Below, piece after piece: positions 6,374 through 13,760 of a stretch of DNA of 14,374 nt. The notes beneath the pieces were generated by a model that was not told the DNA's origin, did no database searches, and worked only from the letters and a program-made list of their open reading frames with translations. How positions within the stretch are numbered: position 1 is the stretch's first letter; each line of letters begins with the position of its first letter. Origin of the DNA: Paludibacteraceae bacterium (GTDB taxonomy: Bacteria > Bacteroidota > Bacteroidia > Bacteroidales > Paludibacteraceae); assembly GCA_017960065.1 (NCBI GenBank), contig JAGCZK010000169.1:1-14374 (forward strand), given 5' to 3'. A program made the translations under genes and the position numbers.

Positions 6374-6381
6374 TATCTTTG
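6374..6381 (+). promoter_or_regulatory. Promoter -7 box for ilvD
   Basis: TATCTTTG fits TAnnTTTG exactly and lies 29 bases before the ilvD ATG, giving a short leader of roughly 20-25 bases. No room remains for an attenuator or T-box, so any control would act at initiation. A TTTG at 6337-6340 is too far away to be a convincing -33 box. Confidence 0.75.
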
Positions 6382-6410
6382 CGGACATCGATTTTGAAAA
6401 AACAGACTCT

Positions 6411-8243
6411 ATGAAACACAGCTTACGCAGCGCTCAGTGCACCGAAGGCCGCAGAATGGCCGGAGCCAGAGCCTTATGGACAGCCAACGGCATGAAAAAA
6501 GAACAACTGGGCAAACCCGTCATCGCCATAGTCAACTCCTTCACCCAGTTTGTACCCGGACACGTGCACCTGCACGAAATCGGACAGGAAATCAAACGCG
6601 AAATCGAACGCCTGGGCTGCTTCGCCGCTGAATTCAACACCATCGCCATCGACGACGGCATCGCCATGGGCCACGACGGCATGCTCTACTCGCTGCCCAG
6701 CCGCGACATCATCGCCGACAGCGTCGAATACATGGTCAACGCACACAAAGCCGACGCCATGGTCTGCATCAGCAACTGCGACAAAATCACACCGGGCATG
6801 CTCATGGCAGCCATGCGCCTCAACATTCCGGCCGTATTTGTTTCGGGAGGTCCGATGGAAGCCGGCGAATGGGGCGAAAAGCGCCTCGACCTCATCGACG
6901 CCATGATCCAATCGGCCGACCCCACCGTTTCTGACGCCGACGTCGAATGCATCGAACGCGCCGCCTGCCCCGGCTGCGGATGTTGCTCGGGCATGTTTAC
7001 CGCCAACTCGATGAACTGCCTCAACGAAGTGCTGGGACTGGCCCTGCCGGGCAACGGCACCATCGTCGCTACCCACAAAAACCGCCGCCAACTGTTTATG
7101 GACGCAGCGGCACTGATTGTCAAAAACGCCTACAAATACTACGAAGAAGGCGACGAAAGCGTACTGCCGCGCAGCATCGCCACCCGCGACGCCTTCTTGA
7201 ACTCGATGACCCTCGACATCGCCATGGGCGGATCGACCAACACCGTGTTGCACCTGCTGGCGGTGGCCCACGAGGCGGGAGCCGACTTTAGCATGGACGA
7301 CATCGACGCGCTTTCGCGCAAGACCCCCTGCCTGTGCAAAGTGGCCCCCAACACCCAAAAATACCATGTGCAGGATGTTAACCGCGCCGGAGGCATCTTA
7401 GGCATCATGGAATGCCTGCAAAAAGGCGGACTGGTGCGCGAAAACGCCCGCCGCGTGGACGGCCTGACCCTGGGCGAAGCCATCCGCCGCTACAGCATTA
7501 CCGGCAGCCAAATCTCCGACGAAGCCCTGCGCATCTACAGCAGTGCATCGGGCAGCAAGTTCAACACCATACTCGGCTCGCAGGACGCCACTTACAAAGA
7601 GCTCGACACCGACCGCGCCGAAGGTTGCATCCGCGACCTGCAGCACGCCTACACCAAAGACGGCGGCTTGGGTATCCTGAAAGGCAACCTCGCCGCCGAC
7701 GGCTGCGTCATCAAGACCGCAGGCGTGGACGAAAGCATCTGGCACTTTGAAGGCCCGGCCGTGGTGTTCGACTCGCAGGAAGCCGCCTGCGAAGGCATCC
7801 TCGGAGGCCAAGTGAAGGCCGGCGACGTGGTGGTCATCACCCACGAAGGGCCCAAGGGCGGACCGGGCATGCAGGAAATGCTCTACCCCACCTCCTACAT
7901 CAAATCGATGCACCTGGGCAAGGCCTGCGCCCTGATTACCGACGGACGGTTTTCGGGAGGCACCTCGGGCTTGAGCATCGGACACATTTCGCCCGAAGCC
8001 GCAGCCGGCGGCGTCATCGGACTGGTGGAGAACGGCGACCGCATTGAAATCGACATTCCCAGCCGCAGCATCCGCCTGAAGGTGGACGAGGCCGAACTTG
8101 AAAAACGCCGTCAGGCCGAACTGGCGCGCGGCAAGGAAGCCTATACGCCCAAGCACCGCAACCGTCCGATACCGAAATCGCTGAAGGCCTACGCCTCGCT
8201 GGTCAGCTCGGCCGACAAAGGTGCCATCCGGCTCATCGACTGA
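6411..8243 (+). CDS. ilvD: Dihydroxy-acid dehydratase
   Basis: IlvD dehydrates 2,3-dihydroxy-3-methyl(iso)valerate to the 2-keto acid, the third step of valine and isoleucine synthesis, using an Fe-S cluster in the cytoplasm. The 610-residue product is close to the E. coli length (616) and aligns end to end with it from memory. Family motifs seen: NSFTQFVPGHVHL (42-54), the cluster ligand in SNCDKITPGM (Cys123), the block CPGCGCCSGMFTANSMNCL (186-204, ligand expected at Cys192), MGGSTNT in the middle and TDGRFSGGTSGLSIGH near the C-terminus. The usual sequence of the second block is CPTCGSCSGM, so Cys191 is an extra cysteine next to the ligand. Start ATG 6411 follows the promoter box and an A-rich leader. 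It heads the ilv cluster; GH3 follows after 44 bases. Confidence 0.97.
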   Translation: MKHSLRSAQCTEGRRMAGARALWTANGMKKEQLGKPVIAIVNSFTQFVPGHVHLHEIGQEIKREIERLGCFAAEFNTIAIDDGIAMGHDGMLYSLPSRDIIADSVEYMVNAHKADAMVCISNCDKITPGMLMAAMRLNIPAVFVSGGPMEAGEWGEKRLDLIDAMIQSADPTVSDADVECIERAACPGCGCCSGMFTANSMNCLNEVLGLALPGNGTIVATHKNRRQLFMDAAALIVKNAYKYYEEGDESVLPRSIATRDAFLNSMTLDIAMGGSTNTVLHLLAVAHEAGADFSMDDIDALSRKTPCLCKVAPNTQKYHVQDVNRAGGILGIMECLQKGGLVRENARRVDGLTLGEAIRRYSITGSQISDEALRIYSSASGSKFNTILGSQDATYKELDTDRAEGCIRDLQHAYTKDGGLGILKGNLAADGCVIKTAGVDESIWHFEGPAVVFDSQEAACEGILGGQVKAGDVVVITHEGPKGGPGMQEMLYPTSYIKSMHLGKACALITDGRFSGGTSGLSIGHISPEAAAGGVIGLVENGDRIEIDIPSRSIRLKVDEAELEKRRQAELARGKEAYTPKHRNRPIPKSLKAYASLVSSADKGAIRLID

Positions 8244-8258
8244 GACCGGCCCGACAAA

Positions 8259-8278
8259 CAATCAAATCCAATCAAATC
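8259..8278 (+). repeat. Tandem 10-bp direct repeat before the GH3 gene
   Basis: CAATCAAATC occurs twice in a row (8259-8268 and 8269-8278), ten bases before the GH3 start. No TAnnTTTG promoter box lies in the 44-base gap. It may simply be an A-rich, unstructured ribosome-loading region typical of Bacteroidota. Confidence 0.5.
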
Positions 8279-8287
8279 AAACCAACT

Positions 8288-10603
8288 ATGAAGAAAAATC
8301 CGTTTTTGCTGCTGTGCGCCCTGCTGACTGGCAGCCTGTCGGGCCATGCCCAGCTCCAGTTGCGAGCCGACAACATTGATGAAATCGTAGCCGCCATGAC
8401 CTTGGAGGAAAAAGCCACCTTGGTGGTCGGCACCAACCACCACGCCGCAGCCGCCAGTGCCGACATGATCGGCGCCCATACCGACCTGGTACCGGGTGCC
8501 GCCGGCGCCACGCAAGCCATAGCCCGTTTGGGCATCCCGCCGAGCATCCTGACCGACGGCCCGGCCGGCGTGCGTATCAGCCCCAAACGCGAAGGCACCG
8601 ACAACACCTTCTACTGCACCGGATTTCCGGTAGGCACCGCCTTGGCCTGTACCTGGAACCAGGAGCTGGTCGAAGAAGTGGGCCGCGCCATTGGCAACGA
8701 AGTGCTCGAATACGGCTGCGACGTATTGCTCGCCCCCGGCATGAACATCCATCGCAACCCGCTCTGCGGCCGCAACTTCGAATACTACTCCGAAGACCCG
8801 GTGGTCACCGGCAAAACGGCCGCCGCCTACATCCGTGGCGTGCAAAGCCAAGGGGTGGGATGCTCCGTCAAGCACTTTGCGGGCAACTCGCAGGAAACCT
8901 GGCGTACCGAAGTCAACGAAGTCATCGGGCAGCGGGCCTTGCGCGAAATTTACCTGAAAGGATTTGAAATTGCCGTCAAAGAGGCCGCCCCCTGGACGGT
9001 CATGTCGTCGTACAACCGTTTGAACGGCCCCTTCACCCAAGAGAGCAAAGAACTGCTGACCACCATTTTGCGCGACGAATGGGGCTTCGACGGCATCGTT
9101 ATGACCGACTGGACTGGGATGCGCAACACCGCGGCACAAATCCAGGCGGGCAACGACCTGATGGAGCCCGGCTATCCCGCCCAAACCGAAGACCTGATTG
9201 CCAAAGTGCAAAGCGGGGTGCTCGATGTCGCCGACCTCGACCGGTGCGTCAAACGCATCCTGCAATACCTGGTCAAAACCCCGCACTTCCGCCGCTACGC
9301 CTTTAGCAACCGCCCCGATCTGAAGAGCCATGCCGCCATCACGCGCCAAAGTGCCACCGAGGGTATGGTGTTGCTCAAGAACGAGCGTCAGACCCTGCCG
9401 CTAAGCGGCCAGCCCAAAGTGTCGGTATTCGGCATCACCTCTTACGACTTCATTGCCGGAGGCACGGGCTCGGGCGATGTCAACAAAGCCTACACCATCG
9501 ACCTGATGACCGGTCTCAACGAAGCCGGCCTCGAGGTCAACGAAACCTTGGCCGGGCTGTACCAAAGCTACAAGGCCTACCACGAGAAAGAGCAGCAGGC
9601 CCGTCCGCACCGCGGCTGGTTCTGGGGCAAGGAAAAACTCGACGAAATGCCGTTGAAACGCAGCATCATCAACCGTCAGGCCGAAGAATCGGACTTGGCC
9701 ATCGTCACCTTGGGCCGTCAGGCCGGCGAAGGGGGCGACCGCAAAGAGGCCGATGACTTTTTGCTGACCGAAACCGAACGCCAGCTACTTGCCGACGTGA
9801 CCGCCGCCTTCCATATCAAAGGCAAGCGCGTGGTGGTGATCCTCAACACCGGCGGGGTCATCGAAACCGCCTCGTGGAGCGCCCTGCCCGACGCCATCCT
9901 GTGCGCCTGGCAACCCGGTCAGGAAGGCGGATATTCGGTGGCCGACGTACTCACCGGCAAAGCCAATCCGTCGGGACGGCTGAGCATGACCTGGCCCGTC
10001 GCCCTGTCGGACCTCCCGTCCTCGAACGACTTTCCCAACTACCGCCGCGGACACCGCAGCTGGGGCGCAGGCGAAGAATTCAAGGACTACACCCTGCACA
10101 ACGAGGGCATCTGGATCGGCTACCGCCACTTTGCAAGCAGCGGCCAGCCCGTGGCCTATCCCTTTGGATACGGACTGAGCTACACCGACTTCGACTACAA
10201 AAAAGCCTCCGTCAAAAAAGACAAAGACGGATTCACCGCCACGATTACCGTGACCAATACCGGCAAGGTGGCCGGCAATCAGGTGGTCCAACTCTACGTT
10301 GCCGCCCCGAAAGGCGGCCTCGACAAACCCGCCCGCGAACTCAAGGCCTACGCCAAGACGCGCTTGCTGCAACCGGGTGAGAGCGAGACACTTCGGATGA
10401 GCGTGAGTGCCTACGAACTGGCGTCGTACAACGAGGCGTCGCAGGCCTGGGAAACCGCTGCGGGCAACTACCAGGTGCAATTCGGCGTGTCGTCCGAAGA
10501 CATCCGCGCCAGCGCCAGCTACCAACAGCAGCAGGCCCAGTCGTGGCCGTGCCACGCCGTGCTGGCTCCCGACCGGGAACTAAAAGCCGCTTTTTTGCGC
10601 TAA
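8288..10603 (+). CDS. Secreted glycoside hydrolase family 3 enzyme (beta-glucosidase-like)
   Basis: GH3 enzymes remove terminal beta-linked sugars with retention of configuration. The 771-residue product begins with a signal peptide (KK, hydrophobic core, cleavage likely after SGHA at residue 21, leaving N-terminal Gln), so it acts in the periplasm or outside. The TIM-barrel domain shows DGPAGVR (90-96), GRNFEYYSEDP (161-171), KHFAGN (195-200) and the nucleophile Asp274 in VMTDWTG. The second domain has GEGGDR ahead of LTETERQLL, where the acid/base residue of the family is found. The C-terminus, after FGYGLSYT, is a fibronectin III-like domain with VTNTGKVAGNQVVQLYV. Exact substrate is not predictable. 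There are no SusC/SusD genes beside it. It sits between ilvD and ilvB, with the ilvB promoter overlapping its 3' end. Confidence 0.93.
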   Translation: MKKNPFLLLCALLTGSLSGHAQLQLRADNIDEIVAAMTLEEKATLVVGTNHHAAAASADMIGAHTDLVPGAAGATQAIARLGIPPSILTDGPAGVRISPKREGTDNTFYCTGFPVGTALACTWNQELVEEVGRAIGNEVLEYGCDVLLAPGMNIHRNPLCGRNFEYYSEDPVVTGKTAAAYIRGVQSQGVGCSVKHFAGNSQETWRTEVNEVIGQRALREIYLKGFEIAVKEAAPWTVMSSYNRLNGPFTQESKELLTTILRDEWGFDGIVMTDWTGMRNTAAQIQAGNDLMEPGYPAQTEDLIAKVQSGVLDVADLDRCVKRILQYLVKTPHFRRYAFSNRPDLKSHAAITRQSATEGMVLLKNERQTLPLSGQPKVSVFGITSYDFIAGGTGSGDVNKAYTIDLMTGLNEAGLEVNETLAGLYQSYKAYHEKEQQARPHRGWFWGKEKLDEMPLKRSIINRQAEESDLAIVTLGRQAGEGGDRKEADDFLLTETERQLLADVTAAFHIKGKRVVVILNTGGVIETASWSALPDAILCAWQPGQEGGYSVADVLTGKANPSGRLSMTWPVALSDLPSSNDFPNYRRGHRSWGAGEEFKDYTLHNEGIWIGYRHFASSGQPVAYPFGYGLSYTDFDYKKASVKKDKDGFTATITVTNTGKVAGNQVVQLYVAAPKGGLDKPARELKAYAKTRLLQPGESETLRMSVSAYELASYNEASQAWETAAGNYQVQFGVSSEDIRASASYQQQQAQSWPCHAVLAPDRELKAAFLR

Positions 10604-10613
10604 ACGCAAAAAA
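10591..10613 (+). promoter_or_regulatory. Palindrome over the GH3 stop codon and ilvB -33 box
   Basis: TTTTTTGCG (10591-10599) and CGCAAAAAA (10605-10613) form a perfect 9-bp inverted repeat around CTAAA, which holds the GH3 stop codon. It covers the putative -33 TTTG of the ilvB promoter. No T-run follows on either strand, so it is a poor terminator; an operator is possible. Confidence 0.4.
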
Positions 10614-10626
10614 ATGCTTACCTTTG
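10594..10626 (+). promoter_or_regulatory. Promoter of ilvB (-33 and -7 boxes)
   Basis: TTTG at 10594-10597 and TACCTTTG at 10619-10626 are separated by 21 bases, matching the Bacteroidota promoter TTTG-N19-21-TAnnTTTG. This is the best complete promoter in the window. Transcription would start near 10630-10635. Confidence 0.75.
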
Positions 10627-10637
10627 CATTTTGAAAA

Positions 10638-10655
10638 CTGCCGCCCATGCGGCAG
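10638..10655 (+). promoter_or_regulatory. Hairpin at the 5' end of the ilvB transcript
   Basis: CTGCCGC (10638-10644) and GCGGCAG (10649-10655) form a perfect 7-bp GC-rich stem with loop CCAT. The upstream-most ATG of the ilvB frame (10647) begins in the loop, so that start would be hidden in the RNA. It may stabilise the 5' end or affect initiation. Confidence 0.5.
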
Positions 10656-10685
10656 CTGATGTCAAAAACGCTATTACAAAAGAAA

Positions 10686-12383
10686 ATGACAGGTAAGATG
10701 ACCGGCGCTAAAGCCCTGATGGAAGCCTTGTTGCACGAAGGGGTGGATACCATTTTCGGTTACCCCGGAGGAGCCATCACTCCCGTATTCGATGCCATGT
10801 ACGACTACATGGACAAGTTCCACTACGTACTCACCCGGCATGAGCAGGGTGCCACACATGCCGCCCAAGGCTATGCGCGAGTCACCGGCCGCCCGGGCGT
10901 TTGCATTGTCACGAGCGGACCGGGGGCAACCAACACCATCACCGGTATCGGCGACGCCCTGATGGACAGCACGCCGCTGGTGGTCATCACCGGCCAGGTG
11001 GGCAAAACCCTGCTGGGCACCGACGCCTTTCAGGAAATCGATATGGTGAGCATCACCCAGCCGATTACCAAATGGAGCTATCAAATCCGCGACGAACAGG
11101 AAATCGCCTGGGCCGTTGCCCGTGCGTTTTACATCGCCTCCAGCGGCCGCCCCGGCCCCGTGGAGCTCGACTTTGCCAAAAACGCGCAAATCGCCGAGGT
11201 GGATTTCAAATCCGAAAAATGTCACTTCATCCGCAGCTACTTTCCGGTACCCGAAATCGACGAATCGATTCTGCAAGACGCCGCCGCACTCATCAACTGC
11301 AGCAAACGGCCCCTGGCCCTGGTCGGCCACGGCGTCACCATCGGACAGGCCGAAGAGGAGCTGAAAGCCTTTTTGGAGAAGGCCGACATCCCGGCCGCCT
11401 GGACCATGCTGGGCGAATCGGCCATGCCCTCGGACTACCGCCTCAACAAAGGCATGTTGGGCATGCACGGCAACGTCGGCCCCAACATCAAGACCAACGA
11501 ATGTGACCTGCTCATCGCCATCGGCATGCGTTTCGACGACCGTGTGACGGGCGACCTCGACGCGTACGCCCGACAGGCCAAAGTCATCCACTTCGATATC
11601 GACCCGTCGGAAATCGACAAGAACGTCAAGACCGACATTGCCATTTTGGGCGATGTGAAAAAGACCCTGCCGCAAATCACCCAACTGCTGCACGAGGCCA
11701 AACATACCGAATGGATCGACTCGTTTACCGAATACGAGGAACGCGAAAAGAACAACGTCATCCAACAGGACCTGCACCCCACCGACGGCCCCATCAAGAT
11801 GGGCGAAGTGGTGCGCAAGGTGTCGGATGCGACCAAGGAAGAGGCCATTTTGGTGACCGATGTGGGCCAAAACCAGATGTCGGCCATCCGCTACTTCCGT
11901 TTCAAGAACAAGCGCAGCGTGGTCACCTCGGGCGGTGCCGGCACGATGGGATTCGGCATTCCCGCCGCCATCGGCGCCAAAATCGGCGCCCCCGACCGCA
12001 CTGTCTGCCTGTTTTGCGGCGACGGCGGTTTCCAGATGACCGTGCAGGAATTGGGCACCATTTTGCAGGAAGACCAACTGGGTGTCAAAATCATCCTGCT
12101 CAACAACAACTACCTGGGTATGGTGCGCCAGTGGCAGGAGCTGTTCTTCGGCCAGCGCTACTCTTCGACTCCGATGGCCAACCCCGACTTCTGCCAGATT
12201 GCCCAGGCATACGGCATCCGCTCGGCCCATGTCGGCCGCCGCGAAGAGCTCGACGCCGCCATCGCCGACATGCTGTCGGACGACAAGGCCTTCCTGCTCG
12301 TGGTCGAATGTGAGGAAAAGGGGATGATTTACCCGATGACCCCTGCCGGGAAAGCTGTTACCAATATCTTGTTAGGAGACTGA
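10686..12383 (+). CDS. ilvB: Acetohydroxyacid synthase, large catalytic subunit
   Basis: The enzyme condenses two pyruvates to acetolactate, or pyruvate with 2-ketobutyrate, using thiamine diphosphate (ThDP), Mg2+ and FAD; this is the first committed step of valine/isoleucine synthesis. Counting from 10686 (565 residues), the start of the ThDP domain reads EGVDTIFGYPGG (18-29), the catalytic Glu is in RHEQ (Glu53), SGPGATN follows, and the cofactor motif runs from GDGG (445-448) to NNNY (473-476). The middle domain has GMRFDDRVTGD. The frame has in-frame ATGs at 10647, 10659, 10686 and 10698. 10647 lies in a hairpin almost at the transcript end, whereas 10686 has an A-rich leader (TTACAAAAGAAA) and matches where homologues begin, so it is chosen, without certainty. 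The small subunit gene follows after two bases. Confidence 0.95.
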   Translation: MTGKMTGAKALMEALLHEGVDTIFGYPGGAITPVFDAMYDYMDKFHYVLTRHEQGATHAAQGYARVTGRPGVCIVTSGPGATNTITGIGDALMDSTPLVVITGQVGKTLLGTDAFQEIDMVSITQPITKWSYQIRDEQEIAWAVARAFYIASSGRPGPVELDFAKNAQIAEVDFKSEKCHFIRSYFPVPEIDESILQDAAALINCSKRPLALVGHGVTIGQAEEELKAFLEKADIPAAWTMLGESAMPSDYRLNKGMLGMHGNVGPNIKTNECDLLIAIGMRFDDRVTGDLDAYARQAKVIHFDIDPSEIDKNVKTDIAILGDVKKTLPQITQLLHEAKHTEWIDSFTEYEEREKNNVIQQDLHPTDGPIKMGEVVRKVSDATKEEAILVTDVGQNQMSAIRYFRFKNKRSVVTSGGAGTMGFGIPAAIGAKIGAPDRTVCLFCGDGGFQMTVQELGTILQEDQLGVKIILLNNNYLGMVRQWQELFFGQRYSSTPMANPDFCQIAQAYGIRSAHVGRREELDAAIADMLSDDKAFLLVVECEEKGMIYPMTPAGKAVTNILLGD

Positions 12384-12385
12384 TC

Positions 12386-12943
12386 ATGGAAAAGAAACTC
12401 TATACCATCACCATCTTTTCGGAGAATACCCCGGGCCTGCTCAACCAGATTACGATTGTGTTCACGCGCCGGCAAATCAACATCGAAACCCTGTCGGTGT
12501 CGCCTTCGGCGCTCAAGGGCATCCACAAGTTCACCATTACGGCCTACTGCGATTTGGACACGGTTCAGAAGGTGGTCAAGCAAATCGACAAGCGGGTGGA
12601 TATTCTCAAAGCCTATTACAACGTCGATGAAGAACTGGTGTATCAGGAAATCGCCCTGTACAAGCTGGCGACCGACAAGGTCTTGTCGATGGGAGGCATC
12701 GAAAACCTGATCCGCAAATACAACGCCCGTGTGCTCGAGATTCTCGACAACTGCGTCGTGCTTGAAAAGACCGGCCTCTACGAGGAGACGCAGGAAATGT
12801 TCGACGAATTGCAAAGCCGCATCGGCGTGCTGCAGTTCATCCGTTCGGGCCGCGTGGCCATCACGCGCAGCAAGATCGAGCGCCTCAGCGACATGCTGGC
12901 CAGCATCGAAGCCCGCATCAACCGCCAACAGGAGCAGCAGTAA
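12386..12943 (+). CDS. ilvN: Acetohydroxyacid synthase, small regulatory subunit
   Basis: This subunit binds valine and confers feedback inhibition and full activity on IlvB. The 185-residue product starts with an ACT domain (about 4-75): YTITIFSENTPGLLNQITIVF, then RRQINIETLSVSPS, then HKFTITAYC. A second domain (about 80-165) has the usual ELVYQEIALYKL and IRSGRVAITR. It is slightly longer than E. coli IlvH, the extra being a Gln-rich tail (RINRQQEQQ). ATG 12386 lies two bases after the ilvB stop codon, so the subunits are made from one message in a coupled way. The symbol ilvN is used for the small subunit generally; ilvH is equally acceptable. Confidence 0.95.
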   Translation: MEKKLYTITIFSENTPGLLNQITIVFTRRQINIETLSVSPSALKGIHKFTITAYCDLDTVQKVVKQIDKRVDILKAYYNVDEELVYQEIALYKLATDKVLSMGGIENLIRKYNARVLEILDNCVVLEKTGLYEETQEMFDELQSRIGVLQFIRSGRVAITRSKIERLSDMLASIEARINRQQEQQ

Positions 12944-12944
12944 G

Positions 12945-13673
12945 ATGGAAAAAGTCATCAGCAGGGAAATCCAGTTGCAAGACCAGAACTGCGACTTCAG
13001 CGGCATGGTCGGTCCGGGCAGCGTTTTGTCGAAATTTCTCGAAACCGCCGGCTACGCCGCCGACCGCATGGGCTTCGGCGTCGAAGACATGTTTGCCAGC
13101 GGCCGCATGTGGGTGGTGTCGCGCATATCGGCCGAGTGGAAGGCCCCCGTGCACAAGGCCCGTCCCTACCGCATCGACACGTGGATCGGAGCCAACGAGC
13201 GCTGCATGAGCAAGCGCCACCTCGAAATCCACGACGCCCAGGACGGCTGTGTGGCCCGTTGCACCATTTTGTGGGCACTGCTCGACAGCAACACCCACCG
13301 TCCCTTGGACCTGAGCGGCGACCAGCGCCTGCACGAGGCCGTCTGCGACCGTCCTTGCGACTTGGAGCCCGAACGCCTCGGCTTTGCCGAAGGCGAATTG
13401 GTCGGCACCCACCGCATCGCCTACAGCGACATCGACTTCAACCGCCACGCCAACAGCATCCGCTACCTGGAGTGGGTGCTCGACACCTACCCCCGCGAAT
13501 ATCACGAGCAGCACTACATCAAACAATTGGACATCAACTACTTGCGCGAGTCGCATTGGGGCGATACGGTCGAATTGCTGGTGCAACGCTCGGCCGCGGG
13601 CGACGTGTTCGACCTGCGCATCGAAGGCAAAGCCGTGTGCCGCGCCCGGCTGATTTGGGGCGAGCGCAAATAA
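12945..13673 (+). CDS. Acyl-ACP thioesterase (FatA/FatB-like, double hotdog)
   Basis: The enzyme releases fatty acids from acyl carrier protein. The 242-residue product has two hotdog halves. The first holds WVVSRISAEW (56-65) and YRIDTWIG (75-82). The second holds YSDIDFNRHANSIRYLEW (160-177), which matches the plant-type catalytic segment with the Asn and His residues (here N166, H168). The start ATG 12945 is one base after the ilvN stop codon; the frame extends upstream inside ilvN, but that part is only a shadow. From memory, Bacteroides genomes carry the same order ilvB-ilvN-thioesterase-ilvC, including a structurally solved B. thetaiotaomicron member. Its place in a branched-chain amino acid operon suggests a link to branched-chain fatty acid synthesis, which uses the same keto acids; this is inference. 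Confidence 0.9.
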   Translation: MEKVISREIQLQDQNCDFSGMVGPGSVLSKFLETAGYAADRMGFGVEDMFASGRMWVVSRISAEWKAPVHKARPYRIDTWIGANERCMSKRHLEIHDAQDGCVARCTILWALLDSNTHRPLDLSGDQRLHEAVCDRPCDLEPERLGFAEGELVGTHRIAYSDIDFNRHANSIRYLEWVLDTYPREYHEQHYIKQLDINYLRESHWGDTVELLVQRSAAGDVFDLRIEGKAVCRARLIWGERK

Positions 13674-13711
13674 TTCGCGACAAATGGCGGAAGATTTACA
13701 ATAAAAATTTC

Positions 13712-13719
13712 TATCTTTG
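13712..13719 (+). promoter_or_regulatory. Promoter -7 box for ilvC
   Basis: TATCTTTG, an exact TAnnTTTG match, lies in the 87-base AT-rich gap between the thioesterase stop and ilvC, 41 bases before the ATG. No good -33 box at normal spacing. ilvC may thus have its own promoter besides read-through. Confidence 0.7.
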
Positions 13720-13760
13720 CAGACATTTACAAACGCATATCCTAAAAAATACATAGAACT

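Noticed and set aside
6382..6410. Attenuator, T-box or leader peptide before ilvD
   Set aside because: The leader is under 30 bases, with no hairpin pair and no run of Ile/Leu/Val codons.
8288..8317. Lipobox in the GH3 signal peptide (LLLC at residues 7-10)
   Set aside because: The hydrophobic core would be only five residues long; a normal signal-peptidase I site after SGHA is more likely.
7398..9349. Long minus-strand frames over ilvD and the GH3 gene
   Set aside because: Same composition-driven shadow effect; no start signals or motifs.
10674..12230. 518-codon antisense frame over ilvB
   Set aside because: Shadow caused by GC-rich codon bias; it repeats Gly/Ala/Val/His-rich low-information sequence and ilvB is unmistakable.
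12729..12944. Upstream extension of the thioesterase frame
   Set aside because: It lies inside ilvN in another frame and is Ser/Arg/Ala-rich noise; the family N-terminus begins at 12945.
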